Positions 36,266-48,282 of a stretch of DNA of 64,000 nucleotides are shown here, one piece after another; positions within the stretch are counted from its first letter, which is position 1, and each line of letters opens with the position of its first letter. A model generated the notes under the pieces. It made no database searches, was not told the DNA's origin, and saw nothing but the letters and a program-made list of their open reading frames with translations. The stretch spans positions 260,232,339 through 260,296,338 of the forward strand of contig OV884057.1 in the NCBI GenBank assembly GCA_930367215.1. The letters run 5' to 3'. The translations under genes were made by a program, and so were the position numbers. Origin of the DNA: Pollenia angustigena (Eukaryota > Arthropoda > Insecta > Diptera > Polleniidae).

Positions 36266-37270
36266 TTAAAAACTGGATAGAATGAGTGCATTTTAGTGCA
36301 ACATACCCTTACAAAAATGTCCTGCGGAATCCTTCCTTGGGGATCATAAACGACAGAACAATATTTAATAACAGCGTCATCATGCCCGGAAATCTCTTTC
36401 ACCTGCCAAAGATCTATTATAAATGTATATGCATCGTAAAAAATTTTGTCAGAACTATTTTGATAATAACCGCAGGAACACAACGAACGTAATAGCAAAT
36501 GACGTAGATACGTTATCAAATTAAAACGTACAATATTTACCAGGCAAAAACTTGGTAATGACTTGCCATTACTGAACAACTTACTTTTCAATGACTACTT
36601 TTAAAACTGGATAGAATGAGTGCATTTTAGTGCAACATACCCTTACAAAAATGTCCTGCGGAATCCTTCCTTGGGGATCATAAACGACATAACAATATTT
36701 AATAACAGCGTCACAATGCCCGGAAATCTCTTTCACCTGCCAAAGATCTATTATAAATGTATATGCATCGTAAGAAACTTTGTCAGAACTATTTTTATAT
36801 TAACCGCAGGAACACAACGAACGTAACAGCAAATGACGTAGATACGTTATCAAATTAAAACGTACAATATTTACCCAGCAAAAACTTGGTAATGACTTGC
36901 CATTACTGAACAACTTACTTTTCAATGACTACTTTTAAAACTGGATAGAATGAGTGCATTTTAGTGCAACATACCCTTACAAAAATGTCCTGCGGAATCC
37001 TTCCTTGGGGATCATAAACGACATAACAATATTTAATAACAGCGTCATCATGCCCGGAAATCTCTTTCACCTGCCAAAGATCTATTATAAATGTATATGC
37101 ATCGTAAAAAATTTTGTCAGAACTATTTTGATAATAACCGCAGGAACACAACGAACGTAACAGCAAATGACGTAGATACGTTATCAAAAATAAAACGTAC
37201 AATATTTACCCAGCAAAAACTTGGTAATGACTTGTCATTACTGAACAACTTACTTTTCAATGACTACTTC
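36266..37270 (+). repeat. Three tandem copies of a 334-bp unit
   Basis: The phrase AAAACTGGATAGAATGAGTG recurs at about 36278, 36610 and 36944; equivalent points in the unit (for example 36286, 36620 and 36954) are exactly 334 bases apart. Copies differ by only a few substitutions and a two-base indel. Each unit is less AT-rich than its surroundings and ends with CCAGCAAAAACTTGGTAATG and a short spacer. On the minus strand a frame stays largely open through each unit (for example FIIDLWQVKEISGHDDAVIK), and a 68-residue frame on the plus strand is also open in all three. I recognise neither product. It could be a recently amplified fragment of an element whose end is the CCCAGC word. Confidence 0.8.
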
Positions 37271-37495
37271 ATACCATCTGCATTACATAGAATAAGTTTA
37301 GTAATGGCTGTCATATAATCTGATACCTAAGTACTTGTGAATGAGTTGATTAACGAAATTTATAATTCATTCATAATAAAATGCATCTACGGTTTAATTT
37401 TTCTAAAATCTAATACAAATTGATTTTAAATATTTGTTCTTACAATTTGTTTTTTTTTTGTTATAAATAAAAAACAATTTGTAATAAATTTGAAT

Positions 37496-37709
37496 ATGAA
37501 AAATTGTGCTGGAAAATTTTGAATTTTTAAAGTCAGTTTTTAATAATATTTCTGTAATATAAGAATTTTATGACAAATACTATAAAAATGTTTCTCTTTT
37601 TAATAGAATTTTATAACAAAAATTAAAAAAAAAAATGTTAATTAAGGTGTATTAAAACCAACTTCCAAATTCTTGCATGTTGCGTTTTCGATTTCCAGAA
37701 CACGCCTGC
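37496..37709. mobile_element. Diverged copy of the 48775-48996 MITE
   Basis: The right end (CAAATTCTTGCATGTTGCG, then TTTTCGATTTCCAGAAC) matches the right end of the 48.8 kb MITE, and the interior is similarly AT-rich with TTTATAACAAAAATT words. The left end (GTGCTGGAAAATTTTGAA) is poorly conserved. Confidence 0.5.
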
Positions 37710-37765
37710 ATATCGTTTTTGAATTCATATCGTTCTCGTGGTTATTGGGTATGAATATGTCTGAC

Positions 37766-37973
37766 TTCATAAACGCAGTATTGCAATGCAACACCAAAAG
37801 GAATAGCTTTATAAACTGTACAACTATTCTGTAGACATTGCTTTGAGTTCATTATAGCATGGTAACTTTATTCACTACACAACGGTTGCGAAATTCTTGC
37901 ATTGTGTAAATTTGTGATGCCTTGTCAAAGAATTTGTTTTTAGTGATGCTTTGCAATACTGCGTTTATGAAAT
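37766..37973. mobile_element. MITE, about 210 bp
   Basis: Inverted ends share TTCATAAACGCAGTATTGCA followed by AxGCAxCACxAAAA (about 35 bases, one to three mismatches). Target duplication not clear. No coding capacity. Confidence 0.55.
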
Positions 37974-38872
37974 TAGCCTATGTCCTTAAAGCAGGGTAGT
38001 CAAATTTTGCATAAGAAAGTAAATAACGTTAAAAACACAATTTTTTTTTACAAATTCAGTTTTATTGATACCAATGTAAGGAGCAAACATGGCTGTAATG
38101 AAATACGATGTTAGGCAAATGTTATCCCGAGAACATCAGCAGCTCCTTCCACAAAATTGTAAACCACATTTGGAAAAATGCTTCGCTTATCTCGTCAATC
38201 ACATCAATCAATGAAATTTTATAGTCATGACATGTTAGTTGTAATTTTGGTGACATCGGAGTAATAAGTTATGTAAGTCCCTTTTTTTAAGCGAATGTGG
38301 TAATGACTTATTTAACTCCCTATTTGTAAGCGAGGGTGGTAAGCACTTGCCTCCAATGATATCACCGTGCTAAAAAAATGAGTTAATATGCCAATGTATA
38401 AGTAGTGAAGAGTCGTTATATTAGCTTTTCAACTCATTACTTTGCAATGTAAGTTTATGCTGGGTAGAACAAAGATCTAATACAGATTAATAACGTAGAA
38501 GTTCCCTTGTAAAGGTTACCAAGTCTGTTTAGTATACAAAAAATGTACGTGTTACGTGATTAACTTACCTAGAGAGTTTTTATAAAATATTATCTCCATC
38601 GACTGTCACAAAAACTAAAAATGTTGCTTAATATTTTATATTGAAAATATTAAACATTTTTAAGCTCGTGTGTTAAATATTGCATAATTAATATTTTAAA
38701 AAAAAGATAGAAGAGAGAATAGAAAGAAAACAACCATGAAGCTTGCAGTGGGCAAATGCCAACAAAGTAACCGCAACGAACAAGTGAGAAATTGTTTAAA
38801 AACGAATTGGTTGCATAGTACTAATTAAATGCTTATATTTTTAACTTAATCCTATGTATATAGACATACAAT

Positions 38873-39120
38873 ATATCGTCCCCTTTAATGCAAACGGACG
38901 TAAATTTCATTTTTTTTACAGGAGAAGCAAAAAACCTTACAAAATCAATAATAATAATAAAGTGTTCTTAGAGTTGAATTTCTTTACTAAAGATCCGTTT
39001 TTATCGCAGGGGTCTAAAAATTGGCGTCAGCATGTAGTTTGTTAAAATGAACCACTATCATTTAAAAACTCCATTTTGAATTTTGTGTAGTAACGTCCGT
39101 TGGCATTAAAGGTGACGATA
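38873..39120. mobile_element. MITE, about 250 bp
   Basis: Inverted ends ATATCGTCMCCTTTAATGC then AACGGACGT. If the ends are taken at CGTC, the flanks share ATAT. Superfamily undetermined. Confidence 0.55.
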
Positions 39121-39524
39121 TGTATGTATGTAAAAAAAAATTATAAAGAAAAAAAAACTTCTTATAAAACATTTTCTGTATTCAAATAATTGTCATAAAC
39201 ATAAAAGTTTGAAAGCTTAAAAATATTAGCCAATAAGAACGCCGATTGTGTTACGTCAGAGTTCCTACATGCACAGTAACATTTTTTTTTCGCCTGCCCG
39301 GTGTTGTGATATAGTTATATTTTATACGTCGTTTGCGAACCCGTATTGTCATAGAAATAGAAAAAATTGTATATTAAATTATAAAATAAAAGAAGGAAAA
39401 AAATGTATAACTATTTATATATTTTTCTATACTTTTTTTAAACACATTTACGACTGAGTTGTGGGTACGAAGAGGTGTTCTCTAAAACGATATAGCAAGC
39501 TTGTTAGCGAGTCTATATCACAAC

Positions 39525-39750
39525 CAAGGCGAATTCATCCCAGGTAATCTCGGTACCACAACAAGTACAACTCGTACAAAAACCACAAGCAATTTTTTTT
39601 TTGTAAAATCATTGTACAATGTCAAAATCAGAAATAAAACAAAACAGAAACAAAGATAATAAATGAGAATAAACAAAATTTTGACATCCAACAGTGATTT
39701 TAGCTAATATCAGCAGGGCTTTTAAGACCACCTGTAATAAATTCGCCTTG
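39525..39750. mobile_element. hAT-type MITE, CAAGGCGAATT family, copy 1
   Basis: Inverted ends CAAGGCGAATTYAT with a perfect 8-base duplication ATCACAAC (39517-39524 and 39751-39758). Same ends as the element at 42558-42712. No coding capacity. Confidence 0.8.
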
Positions 39751-39758
39751 ATCACAAC

Positions 39759-40319
39759 AGTATACTGAAGTACTCTGACGTTATGAATAATAACTTAAAT
39801 TTAATATGTTTTCTTTTTATTTGAATTAATATTAGGAACATATTCTTACAAATTTTGTTAAAAACTGAAAATTAAGGTACTTTTTGATTTGAATAAACAG
39901 AAGATGAAAGCAACATTCCCAAAATACGTCTTTGCAATGCTGGGAAAATACAAAGTTCCTTATCGCAAGCAAAACGCATCAGGTTTAGAACATGCTTGAC
40001 GATCTACAACTCACATGCATTTGACAATTCTGCGAGTATAACAATATATGTATACCAGTTAATTGATTCCACTTAAGTATATACGGTATAAATATATTGT
40101 ATTTGTATTGTATTGTATTCTTCTTTATTTATTTGTTATTTTTCTAAAAAACATTACAAAAGTTTTCTTAATTGTACAAATTATTTACAAATAAACAAAG
40201 AAATTTTACATCTTGGTTTTATAAAAAAAGGTCAGCTGGAAGATATAGTGATTTTTTCCTTTTTTTCCCCCTCTTTTCACAAATTGAATTCTTCTATCAA
40301 CATTTTCCTATATTTTAAA
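39759..40319. other. AT-rich spacer
   Basis: Nothing recognised before the 3' region of the non-LTR relic. Confidence 0.4.
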
Positions 40320-41015
40320 GCAACTCTTACATAGTTATAAAGGTTTGACCAACTAGCAACTTCATCACCATTTAGAATATTAATCATTTGTTCTTCTGTT
40401 AAAAATGTATTACAGAAGTACCGTCATCTTATTTCCTTTAACACTGGACAACGTTCCAAAAAGTGTTGTACAGTGTCCTTCTCTTTAAGGTTGCACAAGG
40501 AACAACAAGGTATAAATATATTTGGTAATAAATACAGTGTGATGTCTGATGGAAAAATATACACTCAATATATTTAAGAGGTATTCAAGTGCCTCGGTTT
40601 TTGAAAACGGTGTACGAGATACTTCGATACACTTGATCTCCTTACTAATTACACAACCTATGCCCAACCGCGAACACCAACTCTCATGTATGGGCAGGTT
40701 CTTAAAGTATATTTTGGAGCTTCTTGACTTTATGTAGGAGAAGGCAGATGTTCTCATTGATGTTAGTAGAGCGAGTATCCAATTCTATTGACTCCATTGC
40801 GCACCGACGCGATTGTTACTACCACGGGATGTGTTCCTCAAGATTAGCCGGTGCATCGTACAAATAATAAAGGGAAAATTCGTTCTTTTGCCGCACCGTT
40901 CTTATGTGCAATAACCTTCCTGCTGAAGTCTTTCCTCCTACTTTCAACACGAATAAGTTTGAGTGGAATGTCCACAAGTACTGCTCCTTCTATCCGGCTC
41001 TCAGTGCTGGTCCTA
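40320..41015 (-). pseudogene. Non-LTR retrotransposon relic, C-terminal zinc-binding region
   Basis: On the minus strand, pieces in order include SESRIEGAVLVDIPLKLIRV, RRKDFSRKVIAHKNGAAKER and IFPLLFVRCTG. After several frameshifted stretches comes CCSLCNLKEKDTVQHFLERC (plus positions about 40437-40500), giving C-x2-C ... H-x4-C. That CCHC-like block near the C-terminus is typical of jockey/I/LOA-type fly elements. Multiple stops and frameshifts make it a fossil. It lacks the reverse transcriptase core, so it is 5'-truncated, as usual for these elements. Confidence 0.75.
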
Positions 41016-42401
41016 ACAAAAAGAAATTAATTAAATTTGAACTTTAAAATTTAATAGAAACTTGTTTAATAAACTTTCCACAAATCGCTAATATCTTCAC
41101 TGTGGGGTCTTCCACCACTGAAACTTCATTGAGCCACAAATTATCTGCAATTAAATTAAATAAACTCTTTTTATCGCTAATATTTTTTTTTTAAAGAGGT
41201 AAAAATGTTTGAAGTAAAATGCATAATGATTTGTGATTATTGTAAATTCTGATGGTTTTTCACTTTTAAAACAAAATCTTCATCACAAAAAATATGTACG
41301 TTTAAAATTCCTTGAATCTTTCCTTGGCTCTTTCAGATCACAAAAGGATTTTATCAAATATTTAGTATTACAATTTTTCCAATAATTTCTTCATTATAAA
41401 AACAAAAGCGTTGTAAGTAAGTATTAATTAAATTTTATTTTTATTAAAAATGTATGAGACATCTGTAAAAATTAAAAAGAAAAAAAAAAAAAATGTAATT
41501 TATTAAGGAAAGTTAAAAAAATAACAACATGCAAGTTTCATTATTAATCCATGACATACAAAGTTATTTTCTTAATGACTTTATTTCATAATTTCTTATT
41601 TTTTACTTTTTATTTCGATCAAGGATAAACAATGACATAAAGAACACATAAACATTTAAAATGTATTGCAGGGGATGGAGGCAGGAAAAAAATCCTTTTT
41701 ACAAGTACAAGTAAAAAAAAACTCTCATTCAGATGATTGATGTTGTAAGAAGGATGATGTTGCTGCTTCTGCTGTTCGTTCTTAATTTTTCTTCTTCTTT
41801 TTTTTCTTGTTCGTGTTGTTTTTAATAAAATAACAAATTATTTTTTATCGTTAAGAATTGATTACTTTATAGCAACCTTGAGACCTTAATGAAACATTAA
41901 TATTTTAATAGCAACAATAGTTGGGTTAAGGTGTTAGTCGCCTATTCTTTAATTTGATGGCTTCGTGCTCGGAATGATTCTTTGAAAGCATTTCTCACCT
42001 AGTTATTAAGATCCAGTTGAAAATTATATAAAAATGTACTACCATTTTCATTTGCAAAGATGCAGAGAAGAGTTAATGTTAGAAGATGATGATTTCTGCT
42101 TTTGGATTCGTAACACGTTTAGATTTTACGCACGTATTTTACTTTTATGATTCCTTTGACACAACATTCACACAAACTCTACAAATGCCACCAGTACTTA
42201 CTTTTACTACTGGTCTTTAGTTTATTTTCATCAATGTTTTTTTTAAGTATTTTTTTCTTTAGTAATTATGCAGGAATGAATAAAGTGAACTAGAGTTTTT
42301 TGAAAGATGGTGTTGCCGAATGTTAAGCCGTACGATATGATTATTCCCATCAAAAGTTGCCAGCGTGTTTTTGTCATTCCTTTCAACAGAATTATGTGGT
42401 G
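41016..42401. other. AT-rich stretch, nothing recognised
   Basis: A/T runs and TTCTTCTTT/CTGCTTCTGCTG low complexity at about 41760-41830. No frame resembles a protein. Confidence 0.4.
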
Positions 42402-42526
42402 TTTATAGAACACGAGCGCCTTACTCGTCCGTTCAACTTACATTTAAAACAAAAACAAATTTCGAAATATTGTTTTTGTTTTAAATGTAAGTTGAACGGA
42501 CGAGTAGGGCGCTCGTGTTCTATAAA
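42402..42526. repeat. Near-perfect 125-bp palindrome
   Basis: The left arm (42402-42458, 57 bases, starting TTTATAGAACACGAGCGCC) is the reverse complement of 42470-42526 with a single mismatch, which would be a G-U pair in one RNA strand. The 11 bases between are themselves nearly self-complementary (ATTTCGAAAT plus one base), leaving practically no loop. The arms are more GC-rich than their surroundings. Could be a foldback insertion or a hairpin RNA source; no target duplication is obvious. Confidence 0.9.
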
Positions 42527-42557
42527 CTACACATTAGTTATTTTCTTTAGTTGAACT

Positions 42558-42712
42558 CAAGGCGAATTAATTTTTCAGGTGGCGTTGAAAGCACAGCTTT
42601 GCTAATTATTTTTCTTAATTAGAGAGAGGAATGTAAAAAGTTACTTGTGTTGTTTTTTTGGTGTTGTTACTTGTTGTAGTATCGCCAAGACCGCTTACAT
42701 AAATTCGCCTTA
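42558..42712. mobile_element. hAT-type MITE, CAAGGCGAATT family, copy 2
   Basis: Inverted ends (C/T)AAGGCGAATTWAT and a perfect 8-base duplication GTTGAACT (42550-42557 and 42713-42720). It is 155 bases long, shorter than copy 1 at 39525-39750. Confidence 0.8.
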
Positions 42713-42720
42713 GTTGAACT

Positions 42721-44010
42721 GTTCTTTACAAGTAGAAAAGAAAAATCTCGAGTAGTATGTTTGTAAGTCGTGGCACCTACACAATGTAGAGTGTGTGGCA
42801 TTAAATTAAATAAAAAATAATCTAATACTCCCTTCTGTTGTTGCTGTTTAATGTTGACAAATTCTCATCTGGCTGGTAAAAAAATTTGCATTGTTGTTAG
42901 ATGCGAATTCAAGACTTAAACTTCTCAAAACAAAGACATTTAAAAACCAAAAAAATTAAAAAAAAAAACACCCTACACATCCCTTTTTAGACAAGACAAG
43001 ACGAGTAAGCTCTAGCAGACACATAAATACATTAAGGAGAATCTACAAATACATTTACTTTTAAAAACTTTGTACACCACTCGCTTTCATTTTATATATT
43101 TGTATTGTGTAAAGGATCCAAAGAATGCCACGTGTTGCATATTAATTTTTGCTAAAATTGAAAAAATAAATAACGCGCTAAAAAAAACAAACCGAAAAAA
43201 ATGTTTAAAGAATTAAAAAAAACAAGGTTTGAAAAATTATGAACAATTCTTTTTTTTATGTTGTGTTTAAAAAGAGTAGGAATGCATAAATGTGTTTTTC
43301 ACTTGTATAAATTATTTTAAATAAGACGTTGCAGTAAAGATACTTTCAATCTATTTTGACTTGATTTTTAATTATATGTTTGCAGTGCCTTATTTGTGAA
43401 AAATATCAAAGGCAAACTTGTGGAATGACAACATTGGCAAAAAATTTACGGGGAAAAAAATGTATCGGATTCTTTTATTTTACACCAGTAATGTAATTAA
43501 AACAATTTTTTTTTTTTTTTTGTAATTCATAATTTACATAATTAAGATTTTTTGAAACCCTGTGCTTGATTGTGATATTCTACAATTAAAGACATTTGAT
43601 AAAAATATGCATTTTCTGATCGGTATCATAAAGGTAATAGTAGTTAAGTCAAGGCTTTTATATTTCTTTGACATTCTACTTAAATGATTTTGATATTAAA
43701 TTATGACGGGGTTCCTCGAATAGTTAGCACGGTATTGCGCCTTCAAGCTTGAAACTATCAGTTCATAATTGGCAAACTTTTAAAAAAGGTAACCTAAGAA
43801 AGATATACTGTCTACCAGAATCCAAGCTATAATCACAGATTAGTGAGACACTTAAAACTAATAAAAATAATGTTTATTTTGATGACTTTCCCATTTTATG
43901 AAGAGAATAGTAACTTTACGAATGATTTATCAGTTATACTTTCTAAAAGGGGCCCTGTAATAAATGTTAATAAAGTTTAATGTATTCTTTCGCTTTTATT
44001 TATTATTCAC
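42721..44010. other. AT-rich stretch, nothing recognised
   Basis: A tRNA-like segment at about 43700-43780 (AGTTAGCACGGTATTGCGCC on the plus strand) may be a SINE head but is a lone partial match. Confidence 0.35.
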
Positions 44011-44013
44011 TTA

Positions 44014-44675
44014 AGGTGTTATGATACTTGCTATTTTTTCTATATTAGAGAACAGTGCAAATACATTTGCATAGGAAAACTGACTAAGTGTAAAGAGTAT
44101 GATTATATCATAAAAACTGTTGAAATGTCAAACAAATATACATGTGTTATCGATAAATAATCTAAGGCTGTCAAAAAAAATATACAAATTTTTAACTTAA
44201 AATTGAAATTTTTTTAGTTTTTGATCGAAAGTAGCGATTTTTTATCTTTTGTTTTGCGATTTTTAGCTTTTTTGGCGGGGTTTTGTGGGGAAAAAAATAT
44301 GGGCAATATTGTTTGTTTTGTTTACATTTTATTTTGGAACCACAAACAATTTTTTTCTTAAATACAATAAAATTTAATGCAAATAATGAAAAACATTAGG
44401 AATTACATCGTGGTATATTCTTTAATTGGAAACTAATTATTTGAAATCCCATATGAAGGGCACCTGCTTCATTTCGTGTATCAAAAACAAAATAGTTTCA
44501 TCTGCCCAAGCTTTTGCCATTTTTTTTTTTTTGTTTTAGTCAAAGAAAAAAAATATAAATGAGAAATGTCAATCAGAAAAAAGGGTTTGTTTACATATTG
44601 TATTGCTTGTTCTTTCTCGCATTTGTTGTTTCATTCCGTCAATCGAATACAAAAATAGCAAGTATCATAACACCT
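44014..44675. mobile_element. PIF/Harbinger-like MITE, 662 bp
   Basis: Inverted ends AGGTGTTATGATACTTGCTA, then TTTTT, flanked by TTA (44011-44013 and 44676-44678), the 3-base duplication usual for PIF/Harbinger. The interior includes a G/T-rich segment at about 44210-44310 that may be a nested insertion. No transposase. Confidence 0.65.
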
Positions 44676-45110
44676 TTACTAATAGCTTACAAACTTGTTT
44701 ATTTGCTAAACTTCTAGTAATGAGACAAATTTGGCAACGTAAGTATGTACGCAATTAACAATGACCACCGTGTGTTATCTATTTGATAAGAATGGTGTTT
44801 TCACGTCTTTGGTTTCAATTCGACAACGTTTTGTTAAAAATTTTAAAACAGATGCTTTGAAAATATGTCAGAAGTTCGTTTCTGTTTTAATACCATTGGT
44901 TAACTATTTTTAACGTCTTTTTTCTGTAAAAAATTGGACAGGATTGGGTAAGTGTACGTGATTTAGTTTGCCCACCACTGGCTTACAGAGTTGAAATATA
45001 TTTAACCATTTTCCACAAGATTCTATACCATATACCTTAATTTTACCTTCATACGTTCCTCACAATAACTTGCAGGAAATTTCGGATGAAAAATCCCCCT
45101 TACTGATTAT

Positions 45111-47128
45111 ACTGTGCAAAAAAAAAACAGCCTCAGCACTTGCAACGCGAAATGAAAGTATACTACTAGTAGAGAAAGTCTGTGAAAGGGTTTTGAAAAG
45201 TTAGCTCGGTTCCCGAAATATGGGCCCCTTAAATTTTTGAATTTTTTGAAAAGGCGTTTGGTTTAAGTCCAAAAAAATATACTAAATGTACACTCATAAA
45301 ATTATTACAGTAACTGATTATGGGTTATTAAATTCGTTTTCCGTACTGTTAAAGTTGAATAAAAATATTATTTATTTTTTAACATTTTTGTTTGTTATTC
45401 AAAAAATAAACTACCAAAATATAATAAGGGTCCTCATGATATCGTTTATAAGTCTCGTAAACTGTGCAAACTGTGCATTCTTACGCCCTCGTAAATGAAC
45501 TGTCAAAAATTGTATGAGAATTCATTTACACAAACTGCTTAAATTTGCCCAACAATTTTGACTCGTAAACTTGCGCAGTTCAATTGTGCATTTATACAGA
45601 CAAATTTTTTTAATGCTTACCGCCGTTTTCAATGAAAACTTCAAGTGTAAATAAATCACAAACAATAAATTCTTGTAATAATATAAGCATATTAGTCTTT
45701 TGGCTTTCTTTATGTATGTTTAAAAACAAATTTCATTTATAATTTACAAATTCCAAGTTTTTTATTATATTTTTGATTATTTTTTTTTAATATATTTTTT
45801 ATTGACGTTTCTGTTTGAAATGACATTAATTGTTTAAAATTACACAAAACTTAAAAAGGATCTTCATGAAACGAGTCTCGCAAGTTTACCCATTTGCACA
45901 AATGGTAATTTTAAGCAACATCATGAAGACCCTTAATGTTTTTCCGTATTTATTTTGTTATGTAGTTTGATTTTTGTCGGTTAAAATATATTTTTTAAAA
46001 GTAAAAACTATTCAATTTTAAGGAATATGAAGTTCAATAAATAAAAAATTTTGAAATTAATGAAAAAATCATTTGTTTTAAATGAAATGTAAATGATCCG
46101 TTTTTTAAATGAATTTTAATTTGTTTAAAATGAATTTTCGTTTGAATTTAACTACATAATATTTTGAGTGTAATTCTGAGTTAAAAAATAATATCAGATG
46201 TCTTCAGTAGAATGGTATGGCAATTCCTTTCTTAGAATTTATTTATCCTCTTACTATCATTTGAAGAGGTAATTTTTGACCCTTTTCCCAACTCTTACTC
46301 ATAAATATACTAAAAGGGCACTTTTAAGGGTTGAAATGTTTTACGAATATTTTCTGCTTCAAATTTCACTAGGGGTCTTCTAAGACTAAAAGTTCGTGTG
46401 ATGTATTTTAAATGGAGTTTCGAAATTTCGGGCATTTACATTTTTGAATTTCTTAAAAAGGCGTTTGGTACAAGTCAACAAAAAAAAACTAAATGTAGTT
46501 CAGAGCTTAAAGACTATTTCAGATGTCTTCAGTGGAATTGTATGGCAATTCTTTTCTTACAATATATTAACCCTCTAACACTCATTTTAAGCGTCATTTT
46601 TTAACTTCAACACAAAAATATACAAGGGGTCTGCTAAGACCAAAAAATCATGCAATGTATGTAAAAGATTTTCGAAATTCCGGGCCTTGAAGTTTTTGAA
46701 TTTTTTTGAAACCCCGTTTTACATACATTGCATGATATTTCGGTCTTTGAAGAAAATATTCGTAAAACATTTTAACCCTTAAAAGTGCCGTTTAAGCATA
46801 TTTTTGTGTATGAGCTTGGAAAAGGGACAAAAATTACCCCTTCAAATGAGAGTTAGAGGGTTAATAAATTCAAAGAAAAGAATCGCCATGCGATTCTACT
46901 GAGACATCTAAAATTATTTTTTTTTACCTCAGAAGTACATTTAGTATATTTTTTTTGACTTACACCAAACGACTTTTCAAAAAATATAAAACTTTAGGGG
47001 ACCATATTTCGGGATCCCGAGCTAACTTTTCAAAACACTTTCGCAGATTTGCTCTACTAGTAGTATAATTTCATTTTGCGCTGCAAGTGTTGAGGGTGGC
47101 GGCGACGACCCGAATTTTGTTGCACAGT
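45111..47128. mobile_element. Foldback-type element with long inverted arms
   Basis: The ends begin ACTGTGCAA (inverted at 47128), and similarity continues for about 170 bases (45111-45285 against 46935-47128). It includes TACTACTAGTAGAG and TTTTGAAAAGTTAGCTCGG. Inside, a further arm segment is present at 46190-46500, again in part at 46500-46690, and inverted at 46720-46930; shared words include TTTTACGAATATTTTCT and TTAACCCTCTAAC. The element is thus built of repeated, inverted arm segments like Foldback/Galileo-type transposons. No transposase frame is seen. A MITE at 45427-45933 interrupts the left arm. No target duplication identified. Confidence 0.65.
45427..45933. mobile_element. Nested MITE, about 507 bp
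   Basis: Inverted ends AGGGTCYTCATGATRT with TA on both sides (45425-45426, 45934-45935), compatible with a Tc1/mariner-type MITE. A second inverted pair inside contains AGTCTCGTAAACT/AAGTTTAC-like words. It sits in the left arm of the foldback element. Confidence 0.6.
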
Positions 47129-48190
47129 GTTATTTAATGAAAATATACAGAGTTTTTTCCTTTATTAAAGGTGTTTTTATTTTTTTTACACAAAATAATA
47201 TTTAATTTAATTAATTTGTTATAACTAAAATCATCCATAATATTCAATCGGATGGCTACCTACATCCGTTACACGTTTTTATAAATGGGTGAAATTTTAC
47301 CCGAGGGACTTTATCGTAATTCTTGAAATAATCTTGTAAAATAGACTTGTAAGATATACCAAAATATATTTTTATATTATTAGTGCAAAATTTAAATTTA
47401 AAAAATTAGAAGAAACTCTCATTTAGATCCAGCAAAATGTTGAAGAGATATTATATTTTGAAACATAAAATGGGTGAAATTTCACCCGAAAACTGTATAA
47501 GGGTTAAATAAAGTAGTAAACAAAAATCTTTACTATCATTTAACCATATAAAATGTACCTAAAAAAATGTATGCGAAAATTTATTTAGAAAAGAAATAAG
47601 AATTGGGAATTTAGCACAATAAAACTTATTCATAGAAATAAAAATAGTTTACGATTTTCATAGACTCGATATAAAACGGTGCTTTGTTTTTGTTAAAATT
47701 ACAAATTAATATTTTGCAATTTTTTATAATGTATGTTTAATACACTGAACACACCTTTTGTATTAATTTTTTTTAATCGTCACTGGTAATGATAAGCTAA
47801 AATAACATTACAGCGTTAAATGACGTTGATTTTAATTTTAAAAAAGCAACTTAAGCGACTTTTGCTTTAAAAATATTAAGCAGGTGCAAATTCCAAACAA
47901 TGTAAAATTTAAAATTAAAAAATTTATGTATATAAGAAAAAATTAAATAATATGTATGTTTAAGTGTGTACATCGTTTAATTTTTTAAGGAAAAACCCAA
48001 AAGTTTTATATTAATAAATAAAAATCGGTTATTTACATGAATGAAAAAAGAGAACTCTTTTTTTTTTGATTACTTCCTACTAATTTAAATTTACGTAATC
48101 ACCACTAGTATTTCTGATTCTTAATCTCTTAAGTGTAATTCCCAACTGAGAGCGTATAGAATTTAGTCAACCAACGAGTTGTTAGATTTG
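47129..48190. other. AT-rich spacer upstream of the secreted-protein gene
   Basis: Contains two GGGTGAAATTTYACCC palindromes (about 47286 and 47470) and a GGGTTAA at about 47508 that looks like one end of a piggyBac-type repeat. No second end found. No gene. Confidence 0.4.
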
Positions 48191-48225
48191 TATTTAAGAA
48201 ACACTTCGTTGATAAGACTGAGCAG
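48191..48225 (+). promoter_or_regulatory. Probable core promoter of the secreted-protein gene
   Basis: A TATA-like TATTTAAG at 48191-48198 is followed about 30 bases downstream by AGCAGTATT, similar to the fly initiator (TCAGTY). The gene's first ATG is at 48283. Spacing fits a TATA-plus-initiator promoter. Inferred only from motifs. Confidence 0.4.
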
Positions 48226-48282
48226 TATTAAGACTGAAACAAGCTGATCAACTACAACAGCTTTGAAAAAAAATTTAAAAAA

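Noticed and set aside
36266..37270. CRISPR-like array
   Set aside because: Three contiguous 334-base units without spacers in eukaryotic DNA; a plain tandem duplication.
43690..43785. tRNA-like segment (AGTTAGCACGGTATTGCGCC)
   Set aside because: Only a partial A-box-like match with no B box at the right distance and no second copy found.
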